From Actinobacteria bacterium OV320 (GTDB taxonomy: Bacteria; Actinomycetota; Actinomycetes; Streptomycetales; Streptomycetaceae), in NCBI GenBank assembly GCA_001298545.1, contig LJCX01000029.1, positions 62,001 to 126,000 of the forward strand: a stretch of 64,000 bases of DNA. The letters run 5' to 3'. Under the pieces are notes generated by a model, which did no database searches, was not told where the DNA came from, and worked only from the letters and a program-made list of their open reading frames with translations. This document shows positions 26,374-34,465 of the stretch, piece by piece; within the stretch, counting starts at the first letter, position 1, and each line of letters starts with the position of its first letter. A program made the position numbers and the translations under genes.

Positions 26374-27116
26374 GCGACCCGACCGACACGAACAGCACAG
26401 GGGGAGCGGCGGAGGCGGCCGAGCCGTCGCAGTCCTTGGGCGGCGGCACGGGCGGGCGCCATGTGCGCGTGGTCCTCGTCGACGACCACCGCATGTTCCG
26501 TACGGGAGTACAGGCCGAGATCGGCCAGACCGAGCAGACCGGCGTCGAGGTCGTCGGCGAGGCGGCGGACGTCGATCAGGCCGTCACGGTGATCACCGCG
26601 ACCCGGCCCGAGGTGGTCCTCCTCGACGTCCATCTGCCGGGCGGCGGCGGGGTCGAAGTGCTGCGCCGCTGCGCTCCGTTGATGGCCGACGCCGAGCGGC
26701 CGGTGCGCTTCCTCGCCCTGTCCGTCTCGGACGCCGCGGAGGACGTGATCGGAGTGATCAGGGGCGGCGCCCGCGGCTATGTCACCAAGACGATCACCGG
26801 CACCGACCTCGTGAACTCCATCTTCCGGGTGCAGGAGGGCGACGCCGTGTTCTCGCCGCGGCTCGCCGGGTTCGTGCTCGACGCCTTCGCCTCGACGGAC
26901 GCTCCGCCGGTCGACGAGGACCTGGACCGTCTCACCCAGCGCGAGCGCGAGGTGCTGCGGCTCATCGCCCGGGGCTATGCCTACAAGGAGATCGCCAAGC
27001 AGCTCTTCATCTCCGTCAAGACGGTCGAGTCGCATGTCTCGGCGGTGCTGCGCAAGCTCCAGCTGTCCAACCGGCACGAGCTGACCCGCTGGGCGACGGC
27101 ACGACGGCTGGTGTGA
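26370..27116 (+). CDS. LuxR/NarL-family response regulator
   Basis: 248-aa response regulator, partner of the PspC-histidine kinase whose stop overlaps its start (ATGA, 26370-26373). After about 30 flexible residues comes the receiver domain: the acidic pair in VVLVDDHRMFR, phospho-acceptor Asp86 (VVLLDVHLPG), a Ser in LALSVS and Lys in YVTKTI. The C-terminal LuxR HTH is complete (LTQREREVLRLIARGYAYKEIAKQLFIS, KTVESHVSAVLRKLQL; split here for length). Likely targets are the neighbouring PspC/toastrack genes, by analogy with LiaRS-type systems. Confidence 0.93.
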   Translation: MSDPTDTNSTGGAAEAAEPSQSLGGGTGGRHVRVVLVDDHRMFRTGVQAEIGQTEQTGVEVVGEAADVDQAVTVITATRPEVVLLDVHLPGGGGVEVLRRCAPLMADAERPVRFLALSVSDAAEDVIGVIRGGARGYVTKTITGTDLVNSIFRVQEGDAVFSPRLAGFVLDAFASTDAPPVDEDLDRLTQREREVLRLIARGYAYKEIAKQLFISVKTVESHVSAVLRKLQLSNRHELTRWATARRLV

Positions 27117-27169
27117 GGGACGGGCTGCCTGATCGGCGTGCCTCACCAGGCGTGCCGCACCGGGTGGGC

Positions 27170-28249
27170 TCACACGACGCGCGTCGCGCCCGCGAACGGC
27201 ATCTCGTCGATGGGCGCCACACGCACCGGAGCCGACGGGTTCGGTGCGTGGATCATCTGGCCGTCGCCGATGTAGAGGCCGACGTGGGTGATGCCGGAGT
27301 AGAAGAACACCATGTCGCCCGGGAGGAGTTCGGAGCGGGAGACGCGCTGTCCGGCGCCGATCTGGGCGTAGGTGGTGCGCGGCAGGGAGACGCCGGCGGA
27401 GCGGTACGAGGCGAGGACCAGGCCCGAGCAGTCGAAGGCGTTCGGCCCGGTCGCGCCCCACACGTAGGGGCTGCCGAGCTTGGAGTAGGCGTAGGAAACG
27501 GCCTCCGCGGCACGGGAGTCTGGGGCTCGGTCGGTGGCCGTGCCGGGGGCCTGGAGGTCGTCGCGCCCGTCCGCCGAGGAGCGTGAGGCGCGGCCGCTCG
27601 CGGTGCCGCCGCTCGTTTCCTCGCCGATCCGGGACCGATCCGCCGCCGTCAGTCGGTTCAGCAGGCGGCGCGCCGCGTCGAGTTTGCCGGTGATCGTCTT
27701 CTTGTGGGTCCTCAGCTCGGCCTGGCGCGTCTTGAGCGAGGTCAGTTCGACACGCGCGGCGCCGCGCAGCTGCTCGATCTCCCGCAGCTGCCTGCGTACG
27801 CGGGTGACGGCGGCCGACTGGCGGTCCCCGGCCCGTTCGGCGAAGGCGGCGCCGTCGAGGTAGCTGTCGGGGTCGTCGGAGAGGGCCAGTTGCACGGCCG
27901 GGTCGAGCCCGGTGCTGCGGTACTGCGCCGCCGCCATCGAACCCAGCGCCTCCCGTGCCGTGTTGAGCTTCTCCTCCTTGCGCGCCGCCTCGTCCCGCAG
28001 GCTCTCCAGTCGCTGCTCGGCGGCCGTCGCCTTCTCGCGGGCGCCGTTGTACTTCTCGGTGGCCTCCTCCGCCTCCTGGTAGAGCTTCGCCACCTTCGCC
28101 TTGACCTGGACCGGAGTCAGGTTCGGTTCGGCCTGTCCGGTCCCGTCGAAGGCCGTCGCCGTCGCGGCGCCCGCGAGAGCGAGGGTGAACGCCGTGCGGG
28201 CCGTCTGGCCGCCGAGCGAGCGCTGTCGGGGCTTGCGGTGCGCTGCCAC
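27170..28249 (-). CDS. Secreted NlpC/P60 peptidoglycan endopeptidase
   Basis: 359-aa exported cell-wall hydrolase. An N-terminal signal (TARTAFTLALAGAATATAF) is followed by a long two-part coiled coil (about 40-200: YQEAEEATEKYNGAREKATA and similar) and a linker. The C-terminal NlpC/P60 domain has catalytic Cys274 (AFDCSGL), His322 (ITHVGLYIG) and third polar residue His334 (MIHAP). It cleaves within peptide stems of peptidoglycan. GTG 28249 (MAAHRKPRQ) is preferred over ATG 28285 because the paralogue at 30209 starts with the same AxxHRKPR pattern. It shares its plan with that paralogue but no riboswitch is visible upstream. Confidence 0.88.
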   Translation of the reverse strand: MAAHRKPRQRSLGGQTARTAFTLALAGAATATAFDGTGQAEPNLTPVQVKAKVAKLYQEAEEATEKYNGAREKATAAEQRLESLRDEAARKEEKLNTAREALGSMAAAQYRSTGLDPAVQLALSDDPDSYLDGAAFAERAGDRQSAAVTRVRRQLREIEQLRGAARVELTSLKTRQAELRTHKKTITGKLDAARRLLNRLTAADRSRIGEETSGGTASGRASRSSADGRDDLQAPGTATDRAPDSRAAEAVSYAYSKLGSPYVWGATGPNAFDCSGLVLASYRSAGVSLPRTTYAQIGAGQRVSRSELLPGDMVFFYSGITHVGLYIGDGQMIHAPNPSAPVRVAPIDEMPFAGATRVV

Positions 28250-28710
28250 GTGGGAACTGCACGTCCTTTCGTACGACCGCCTCATCCGTCCGTACAGCTG
28301 CCGGAGAGCCGTCGGGGGAGCGGACGGACGGCCCCGGAGGGCGGTTGACGCGTCCGGCGACGGCCCGCACAGGGGGAGCGGGACGCCGCCGGACCTTCTC
28401 GGCGGTGGTGGCCGACTGCCGCCCCTGGCCCGGGCGGCGGTGGGGAGCCGGTCACCTGGGGGAGGACGCTAGGCCCGGCTGTGACAGTCCGGTAACGCGA
28501 AGTGCGGAAGTGACACGAGCGGACCGCTTCATGATCACAAATGCCCGAAAGGTCGGACCCGGGCCGTCGGGTTCGCGCGGCGCGTTGACCGAAACGGCTA
28601 TTTCGAGACAAGTGCAAGGGGCCAGATGCTATGGGGCGCATATATGCGGCTTGAGCCTTGGCGGAGAGCGGCTGTCGGGACACCTCCACCGCGCAATAAC
28701 ATCCGGCCTC
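28250..28710. promoter_or_regulatory. Long 5' region between NlpC/P60 gene and small membrane protein gene
   Basis: About 460 bp without a gene. For the leftward NlpC/P60 gene, TAGCGT (minus strand, 28466-28471) is a plausible -10, giving a leader of about 210 nt. Just upstream, GTGAC (28481-28485) and GTAAC (28492-28496) form a direct repeat with 11-bp period, resembling MtrA-type boxes found before cell-wall hydrolase genes. On the other side, the 12-bp palindrome CGCATATATGCG (28637-28648) lies 63 bp before the membrane protein start. Site identities are inferred. Confidence 0.4.
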
Positions 28711-29067
28711 ATGAACTTACTCATTCATCTTTTCGTCGGCCTGCACATCATCGGCATCGCCTCGCTTCTGGGCGGCTACCTCACGCAGTTGAAGGCCTTG
28801 GGCGGCCAGGACACGGCCCGCTTCACCCCCTTGATGCTCCGCGGCGCGGTGACCATGCTGGTCACCGGTGTGATCCTGGTCAGCCTCAACCGGGCGGACG
28901 ACCAGGACGTCGACAATGCCAAGATCGGCGTGAAGCTTGCTCTGCTGATCGTGATCCTCGCCCTCGTCTATGTGAAGCGGGACGAGACGGCGGTGAAGAA
29001 GCCCCTGTTCGCCCTGGTCGGACTGCTGACCGTGACGAACATCTTCATCGCGGTGCTCTGGACCTGA
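28711..29067 (+). CDS. Small four-helix membrane protein with a TTA codon
   Basis: 118-aa membrane protein with four predicted helices (LLIHLFVGLHIIGIASLLGG, FTPLMLRGAVTMLVTGVILV, IGVKLALLIVILALVYV and LFALVGLLTVTNIFIAVLW). The third codon is TTA (28717-28719), the rare leucine codon read in Streptomyces by the bldA tRNA, so translation is expected to depend on development. No clear ribosome site precedes ATG 28711. The 3' end overlaps the convergent TDT-family transporter gene by 23 bases. Function unknown. Confidence 0.75.
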   Translation: MNLLIHLFVGLHIIGIASLLGGYLTQLKALGGQDTARFTPLMLRGAVTMLVTGVILVSLNRADDQDVDNAKIGVKLALLIVILALVYVKRDETAVKKPLFALVGLLTVTNIFIAVLWT

Positions 29068-30052
29068 GGGAGACGCGGGCCGCGGCCAGGGCGGCCACGG
29101 CGACGGCCAGCCAGGCCGCCACCGCGATCCACAGCAGCACCTGCCCGGGCCCCCTCAGCGACGGCACGTCGACAGCGGCGGCGACGGACAAGGTCGCCGC
29201 CGCCGTCATGCCCATCGGGAACACGGTCGCCCAGCGGCACATGTCGTAGCGCGGACGCGGCCACCGCACCTCGGCGACGAGCAGGACGGCGTACCAGGCC
29301 AGGGCGAGCACCAGCAGCGCCACGGTCACCGTGCGCAGGACGCCGGTGTCGTCGGCGTTCCACAGATACAGGCCCCCGTCGTCGGCCGCGAGGAGATCCG
29401 CCCCCGCCAGCGCCGAGATGGCGAGCGCGCCGCCCGCCACCCACTGGTCCCCGGCGCCCTCGGCCACCTGCCGCAGATCGAAGAGCGCCAGGGCGACGCC
29501 GTAGAGCACGAGCCCGAGCCAGAACAGCACGAGCGCGGTGTGCGCGAGCCAGGCCACCGCCTCCGCCTCGGCGAGGACCGCTCCCTGCACGGCGAGCCCC
29601 TGGGTGGCCACACAGCACAGGAACACCACTCCCGGCATGCCCCGCCTCCACTGCCGTACGACGGTCACGAGCAGCACGGGCCACAGCACCGCCGCCAGCG
29701 CCAGCAACGCCTCGGCGAGGGTGTGCCGGCCGAGCGTGGAGATCCGCGTGCCGAGCACGGTCGTCGCCGCCACCGCGTTGAGCGCCCCGGGCGTGCCCGC
29801 CTCCGTCAGCCACCGCTCGCGCTTGCGCACCAGCCGCACGACGAAGTCCGCCGCCAGCGCAACCCACGCGACGCCCGCCATCGCCAGGGCGACGCGGGAC
29901 AGGACGTCGTATCCCGTCAGGTGCAGTCCGATCGACAGGATGCCGGTCGCCATGACCGCGGCCCCCGCCGCCGGTGGCCGCTGCGCCCACCAGACGCGGA
30001 GCGGTGAGCCGGGGGAGGGGGCCGGCGACGGGAGGGCGGGGGAGCCTGGCAT
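29045..30052 (-). CDS. TDT-family (TehA/Mae1/SLAC1-like) membrane transporter
   Basis: 335-aa protein with about ten membrane helices. The N-terminal signature PPAAGAAVMATGILSIGLHL matches the tellurite-resistance/dicarboxylate transporter (TDT) family, which includes anion-channel-like TehA and C4-dicarboxylate or sulfite exporters. Later helices include VAWVALAADFVVRLV, ALLALAAVLWPVLLVTVV and WATVFPMGMTAAATLSVA. The substrate cannot be assigned. The start is ATG 30052 (MPGSPALPSP); an ATG at 30073 lies further up. Confidence 0.82.
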   Translation of the reverse strand: MPGSPALPSPAPSPGSPLRVWWAQRPPAAGAAVMATGILSIGLHLTGYDVLSRVALAMAGVAWVALAADFVVRLVRKRERWLTEAGTPGALNAVAATTVLGTRISTLGRHTLAEALLALAAVLWPVLLVTVVRQWRRGMPGVVFLCCVATQGLAVQGAVLAEAEAVAWLAHTALVLFWLGLVLYGVALALFDLRQVAEGAGDQWVAGGALAISALAGADLLAADDGGLYLWNADDTGVLRTVTVALLVLALAWYAVLLVAEVRWPRPRYDMCRWATVFPMGMTAAATLSVAAAVDVPSLRGPGQVLLWIAVAAWLAVAVAALAAARVSLRSRAPR

Positions 30053-30208
30053 GCGGCCGATGCTAAGGAGCACGGCGCGCTGCGGAAGCGGGGCACGCGC
30101 GCGGGCGCGCAGAAATACGCGCGGGTGCAGGGCGAGGGGTGTGCGCAGGGGCGGGGGTGGGTGTGCCGGGGATGCGCGCAGGTCCCCGTGGTGGGGTGCC
30201 CTTCGTCC

Positions 30209-31384
30209 TCAGGCCGGGCGTACGACGCTGTGGATGCCCGACTCGCCGTCGTAGAAGACGGACTCCTCGCGGACGTACGCGCCCGGCTTCGGGGCGTGGA
30301 TCATCATGCCGGTGCCGATGTAGACGCCGACGTGGCTGACGTCGTCGTAGAAGAAGATCAGGTCGCCGGGCCGGGCGTCGGCGAGGGGGACCGTGGTGCC
30401 CGCGTTCACCTGGTCGTAGGTGGTGCGCGGGAGGGTGACGCCGGCCGCCTTCCACACGGCCTGGGTGAGGCCCGAGCAGTCGTAGGAGTCGGGGCCCGTG
30501 GCACCCCAGACGTACGGCTTGCCGATCTGCGCGCGGGCGAAGGCGAGCGCCTTCTCGGCCTTGGTGGCGTACGAGGGGTCCTCGGAGCCGGAGCCGGAGG
30601 TGGAGGGGGCGGTCGAGGACGACCCCGTGCCCGCCGACGCGCCGCCGCTCTCCTGCCGGGCCGCGGCCTGCTCCGCCGCCTGCTGCCGGGCGAGCTCCGC
30701 CGCCTTGCGCGCGGCCTCCTCCTGCCGCTGCTTCTCGATCGCCGCGAGGCGCGCCTTCTCCTGGGCCGTCAGCCGGGACAGCAGCTCGCGCGCCTCACCG
30801 AGCTTCTTCTGGACGGTGGCCTTGGCGACCTTCAGGTCGTTCTGCGCGTCGGTGAGCGTCGCGAGGCTCTCGGTGGCCTCCTGGCGCTGCTTCATCGTCG
30901 CGGACCGCTCGGTGACGTAGTCGTCGACCGCACCCTTCTGGCGGTCGGTCAGCCGGCTCATCAGCTGGTTCTGGTCGAAGTAGTCCTGCGGGGTGTCCGC
31001 GAGCAGGAAGGCCGCCGTGTCGGGCGCGGAGGCGCCGGTGCGGTACTGGGCCGCCGCGTAGGAACCCAGCTCCTCCCGCGCCTCGTTGAGCTTCTGGGTG
31101 CGCTGGGCGACGTCGTCCACGAGGCCGTCGGTGCGCTTGCGCTGCTTGGTCGTCTTCTCCTTGGCGGCGTTGTACTTCTCGGTCGCCGACTCCGCCTGGC
31201 GGTAGAGGTCGTCGACCTTCTTCTCGACCTCCTCCAGGCTCGGCTTGCCGTCGTCCGACGGAGCGGCGTTCGCCGTCTGGGAGAGCAGGGCCACGGACGT
31301 GAGGGCGGCGGTGGCGAGGGCGGGGGTGCGTATCCCCGCCACGCGCGCGCCCGCGGAGCGCGGCTTGCGGTGCTGCGACGCCAA
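30209..31384 (-). CDS. Secreted NlpC/P60 peptidoglycan endopeptidase under a c-di-AMP riboswitch
   Basis: 391-aa cell-wall hydrolase with the same plan as the gene at 27170: signal peptide (about 15-40), long Gln/Glu/Lys-rich coiled coil (about 45-235, including KEKTTKQRKRTDGLVDDV), Ser/Gly-rich linker, and NlpC/P60 domain with Cys303 (YDCSGL), His351 (VSHVGVYIG) and His363 (MIHAP). The start is TTG 31384 (MASQHRKPR) behind a strong GGAAGGAG site. The open frame up to 31699 only reads through the riboswitch. The 5' leader carries a ydaO-type c-di-AMP aptamer core, placing this hydrolase with the cell-wall enzymes controlled by c-di-AMP in streptomycetes. Confidence 0.9.
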   Translation of the reverse strand: MASQHRKPRSAGARVAGIRTPALATAALTSVALLSQTANAAPSDDGKPSLEEVEKKVDDLYRQAESATEKYNAAKEKTTKQRKRTDGLVDDVAQRTQKLNEAREELGSYAAAQYRTGASAPDTAAFLLADTPQDYFDQNQLMSRLTDRQKGAVDDYVTERSATMKQRQEATESLATLTDAQNDLKVAKATVQKKLGEARELLSRLTAQEKARLAAIEKQRQEEAARKAAELARQQAAEQAAARQESGGASAGTGSSSTAPSTSGSGSEDPSYATKAEKALAFARAQIGKPYVWGATGPDSYDCSGLTQAVWKAAGVTLPRTTYDQVNAGTTVPLADARPGDLIFFYDDVSHVGVYIGTGMMIHAPKPGAYVREESVFYDGESGIHSVVRPA

Positions 31385-31454
31385 GGGAGGCGACTCCTTC
31401 CAGTGCTCCGCCTGCCGGGTCAGCGGTGGGGGTCTCTCCCAGGCTGGTCGGGCA

Positions 31455-31575
31455 CTGGGGGAGGGTTCGGGCAGGTATGTCGGAAGGGTTGCCCTACGGC
31501 CCGCCCCGGAAGGGCGTTGGGCCGATTCACCCCGAGGTCTCGGTGACTCCCCGGTTCCGTCGGCGTGAGCGGACG
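31455..31575 (-). promoter_or_regulatory. c-di-AMP (ydaO/yuaA-type) riboswitch aptamer
   Basis: On the minus strand the conserved blocks of the ydaO aptamer appear in order: GACGGAACCGGGGA, then GGGGTGAATC, then GTAGGGCAACCCTTCC, and CCCGAACCC (plus-strand span about 31463-31561). This is the conserved wording of the class that senses c-di-AMP and, as an OFF switch, controls cell-wall hydrolases and osmolyte genes in Gram-positives. It ends about 75 nt before the TTG start of the NlpC/P60 gene. Outer limits are approximate, and the expression platform was not resolved by eye. Confidence 0.8.
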
Positions 31576-31807
31576 CGTCGGGCTCGGCGGAGGCCGTGCG
31601 GTCCGGCGGGGTTCGCCGGTGGGGGCCGTACGGCCTTTCGGCACGGTAGCCAACTCGTGTGGTCCGTGTGAAGGTTGATGGGCGATATGCCCGATACATT
31701 TTCGTGACCTTCGGCCGGAAGTCCGCGCCGCGGTCGCGCGGGTCGCGGATCGTGACAGGGGTGCCCCGGAGGGTGAGGACGGGAGATGTTCCCGGGACGG
31801 CGCCGGG

Positions 31808-31830
31808 TTGTCAGTGGCGCCCCCTAGACT
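31808..31830 (+). promoter_or_regulatory. DNA-damage (RecA-NDp/PafBC-type) promoter of pcrA
   Basis: TTGTCAGTG (31808-31816), eight bases, then TAGACT (31825-31830): an exact match to the actinobacterial damage-promoter consensus TTGTCRGTG-N8-TAnnnT. The -10 ends nine bases before ATG 31840, so the pcrA mRNA would have almost no leader. Confidence 0.75.
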
Positions 31831-31839
31831 CGGAGAGCG

Positions 31840-34338
31840 ATGAGCAGCCTCTTTGACGACAGCTTCCTGGCGAACCTCCAGGGCCCCCGCGCCCACGAGG
31901 AGGAACCCCCGCCACCGCCCGAGGACGATCACGGACCGGAGTCGGTTCCGGACGATCTGTTCGGCGGGAAGTTCGACGTGCCCCCGGACCGGGACACCCA
32001 CTACCGCGACGGCGCCCCGCGCCCCGTCCTGGACGCGGCCGCGCTCCTGGAGGGGCTGAACGAGAACCAGCGCGCGGCCGTCACCCACGCGGGCTCGCCG
32101 CTGCTCATCGTGGCCGGGGCCGGCTCCGGCAAGACGCGCGTGCTCACCCACCGCATCGCCCACCTCCTGGCCGAGCGGCATGTGCACCCGGGGCAGATCC
32201 TCGCGATCACCTTCACCAACAAGGCCGCGGGCGAGATGAAGGAGCGCGTCGAAGCGCTCGTCGGCCCGCGCGCGCACGCGATGTGGGTGATGACCTTCCA
32301 CAGCTCGTGCGTGCGCATCCTGCGCCGCGAGAGCAAGCGGCTCGGCTTCACGTCGTCGTTCTCGATCTACGACGCCGCCGACTCCAAGCGTCTGATGGCC
32401 CTGGTCTGCCGCGACCTGGACCTCGACCCCAAGCGCTACCCGCCCAAGTCCTTCAGCGCCAAGATCAGCAACCTGAAGAACGAGCTGATCGACGAGGAGG
32501 ACTTCGCCGCCCAGGCCGCCGACGGGTTCGAGAAGACCCTCGCCCAGGCCTACGCCATGTACCAGTCCCGGCTGCGCGAGGCGAACGCCCTCGACTTCGA
32601 CGACCTGATCATGACGACGGTCAATCTGCTGCGCGCCTTCCCGGACGTCGCCGAGCACTACCGCCGCCGGTTCCGTCATGTCCTGGTCGACGAGTACCAG
32701 GACACCAACCACGCCCAGTACGCCCTCGTGCGCGAGCTGGTCGGCACCTCCGAGCACCCCGTCGACGTCCCCCCGGGCGAGTACGACGTACCACCGGCCG
32801 AGCTCTGCGTCGTCGGTGACGCCGACCAGTCGATCTACGCCTTCCGCGGCGCGACGATCCGCAACATCCTCCAGTTCGAGGAGGACTACCCGGACGCGAC
32901 GACGATTTTGCTGGAGCAGAACTACCGCTCCACACAGACGATCCTGTCCGCCGCCAACGCCGTCATCGAGCGCAACGAGTCCCGCCGCCCCAAGAACCTG
33001 TGGACCAACGCGGGCGCGGGCGCGCGCATCACCGGCTACGTCGCCGACACCGAGCACGACGAGGCGCAGTTCGTCGCCGACGAGATAGACCGGCTGACGG
33101 ACGCGGGCGACGCGAAGGCGGGTGATGTCGCCGTCTTCTACCGCACCAACGCCCAGTCCCGTGTCTTCGAAGAGATCTTCATCCGCGTCGGCCTGCCCTA
33201 CAAGGTCGTCGGCGGGGTCCGCTTCTACGAGCGCAAGGAGGTCCGGGACGTCCTGGCCTACCTGCGCGTGCTGGCCAATCCGGAGGACTCGGTGCCGCTG
33301 CGCCGGATCCTCAACGTGCCGAAGCGGGGCATCGGCGACCGCGCCGAGGCGATGATCGACGCCCTCTCCCAGCGCGAGAAGATCAGCTTCCCGCAGGCCC
33401 TGAAGCGGGTCGACGAGGCGTACGGCATGGCCTCGCGGTCGACGAACGCCGTGAAGCGGTTCAACGCGCTGATGGAGGAGCTCCGCACGATCGTCGAGTC
33501 GGGCGCCGGCCCTGCGACGGTCCTGGAGGCCGTGCTCGAACGCACCGGCTACCTCGCCGAGTTGCAGGCCTCCACCGACCCGCAGGACGAGACCCGGATC
33601 GAGAACCTCCAGGAACTCGCCGCCGTCGCCCTGGAGTTCGAGCAGGAGGTCGGCGAGGCGGAGGGCGAAGGCACGACACCGGCCGGGCTCTCCGCATTCC
33701 TGGAGCGGGTCGCCCTGGTCGCCGACTCCGACCAGATCCCCGACGAGGACGACGGCTCGGGCGTCATTACCCTGATGACCCTGCACACCGCCAAGGGCCT
33801 CGAGTTCCCGGTCGTCTTCCTCACCGGCATGGAGGACGGCGTCTTCCCGCACATGCGCGCCCTCGGCCAGACCAAGGAGCTCGAGGAGGAGCGCCGCCTG
33901 GCGTACGTCGGAATCACCCGCGCGCGGGAGCGGCTCTACCTGACGCGGTCCGCGCTGCGCAGCGCGTGGGGGCAGCCGTCGTACAACCCGCCGTCCCGGT
34001 TCCTGGAGGAGATCCCGCCGACGCATGTGGACTGGAAGCGGACGGGGGCGACCGCGCCCGTGTCCTCCGGTCCCGTCTCCGGTGTGGCGGCCTCGCTGTC
34101 CTCGTCCCGCTCGCGTTCCTCGGCCGCGGGCGCGTCCGGCTTCGCGACGCGCCGGTCCGCCGCGGACAAGCCGGTGGTCACGCTGGCCGTCGGCGACCGC
34201 GTCACCCACGACCAGTTCGGTCTCGGCACGGTCGTCGGCGTGAAGGGCACGGGCGCGAACGCGGAGGCGACGGTCGACTTCGGCGACGTCAAGCCGAAGC
34301 GTCTGCTGCTGCGGTACGCGCCGGTGGAGAAGCTGTAG
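31840..34338 (+). CDS. pcrA: ATP-dependent DNA helicase PcrA/UvrD-type (superfamily 1A)
   Basis: 832-aa 3'-5' helicase acting in nucleotide-excision repair, mismatch-type processing and replication-transcription conflict. An acidic N-terminal extension of about 65 residues precedes LNENQRAAV. Walker A GAGSGKT has Lys98. Motif Ia is AITFTNKAAGEMKERV. Motif II is DEYQDTN from Asp284. Motif III is GDADQSIYAFRGA. Motif V/VI wording TLHTAKGLEFPVVF and AYVGITRARERLYL is intact. The last 50 residues (VGDRVTHDQFGLGTVVGVKG) form the Tudor-like RNA-polymerase-contacting tail of PcrA/UvrD1. Damage-type promoter directly upstream. It is convergent with the M23 gene across a strong terminator. Confidence 0.97.
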   Translation: MSSLFDDSFLANLQGPRAHEEEPPPPPEDDHGPESVPDDLFGGKFDVPPDRDTHYRDGAPRPVLDAAALLEGLNENQRAAVTHAGSPLLIVAGAGSGKTRVLTHRIAHLLAERHVHPGQILAITFTNKAAGEMKERVEALVGPRAHAMWVMTFHSSCVRILRRESKRLGFTSSFSIYDAADSKRLMALVCRDLDLDPKRYPPKSFSAKISNLKNELIDEEDFAAQAADGFEKTLAQAYAMYQSRLREANALDFDDLIMTTVNLLRAFPDVAEHYRRRFRHVLVDEYQDTNHAQYALVRELVGTSEHPVDVPPGEYDVPPAELCVVGDADQSIYAFRGATIRNILQFEEDYPDATTILLEQNYRSTQTILSAANAVIERNESRRPKNLWTNAGAGARITGYVADTEHDEAQFVADEIDRLTDAGDAKAGDVAVFYRTNAQSRVFEEIFIRVGLPYKVVGGVRFYERKEVRDVLAYLRVLANPEDSVPLRRILNVPKRGIGDRAEAMIDALSQREKISFPQALKRVDEAYGMASRSTNAVKRFNALMEELRTIVESGAGPATVLEAVLERTGYLAELQASTDPQDETRIENLQELAAVALEFEQEVGEAEGEGTTPAGLSAFLERVALVADSDQIPDEDDGSGVITLMTLHTAKGLEFPVVFLTGMEDGVFPHMRALGQTKELEEERRLAYVGITRARERLYLTRSALRSAWGQPSYNPPSRFLEEIPPTHVDWKRTGATAPVSSGPVSGVAASLSSSRSRSSAAGASGFATRRSAADKPVVTLAVGDRVTHDQFGLGTVVGVKGTGANAEATVDFGDVKPKRLLLRYAPVEKL

Positions 34339-34370
34339 CGGCCGGGACCGCGTCCGCGCTTGTGGCTGTG

Positions 34371-34417
34371 CGCGTGAAGTGAGCCCCCGCTTCGGGGGCG
34401 GGGGCTCACTTCACGCG
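34371..34417. terminator. Bidirectional terminator between pcrA and the M23 gene
   Basis: A 20-bp perfect inverted repeat (left arm CGCGTGAAGTGAGCCCCCGC, right arm its complement) with a 7-base TTCGGGG loop. One of the strongest hairpins in the window, lying between two convergent stops. Confidence 0.88.
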
Positions 34418-34465
34418 CTTACGGCGAGCGGTCGCAGGCACGCTCGGCCTTGTCGGGTCGAGCGC

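Noticed and set aside
28250..28480. c-di-AMP riboswitch before the NlpC/P60 gene at 27170
   Set aside because: The GGGGTGAATC and CCCGAACCC blocks are absent; only a GC-rich leader is visible.
31385..31699. N-terminal extension of the NlpC/P60 gene at 30209 (start at 31699)
   Set aside because: The extra codons translate the riboswitch. A TTG start with GGAAGGAG and the conserved HRKPR opening lies at 31384.
31420..34209. 929-codon minus-strand frame opposite pcrA
   Set aside because: Antisense shadow of pcrA; pcrA has every helicase motif in the other strand and a promoter directly upstream.
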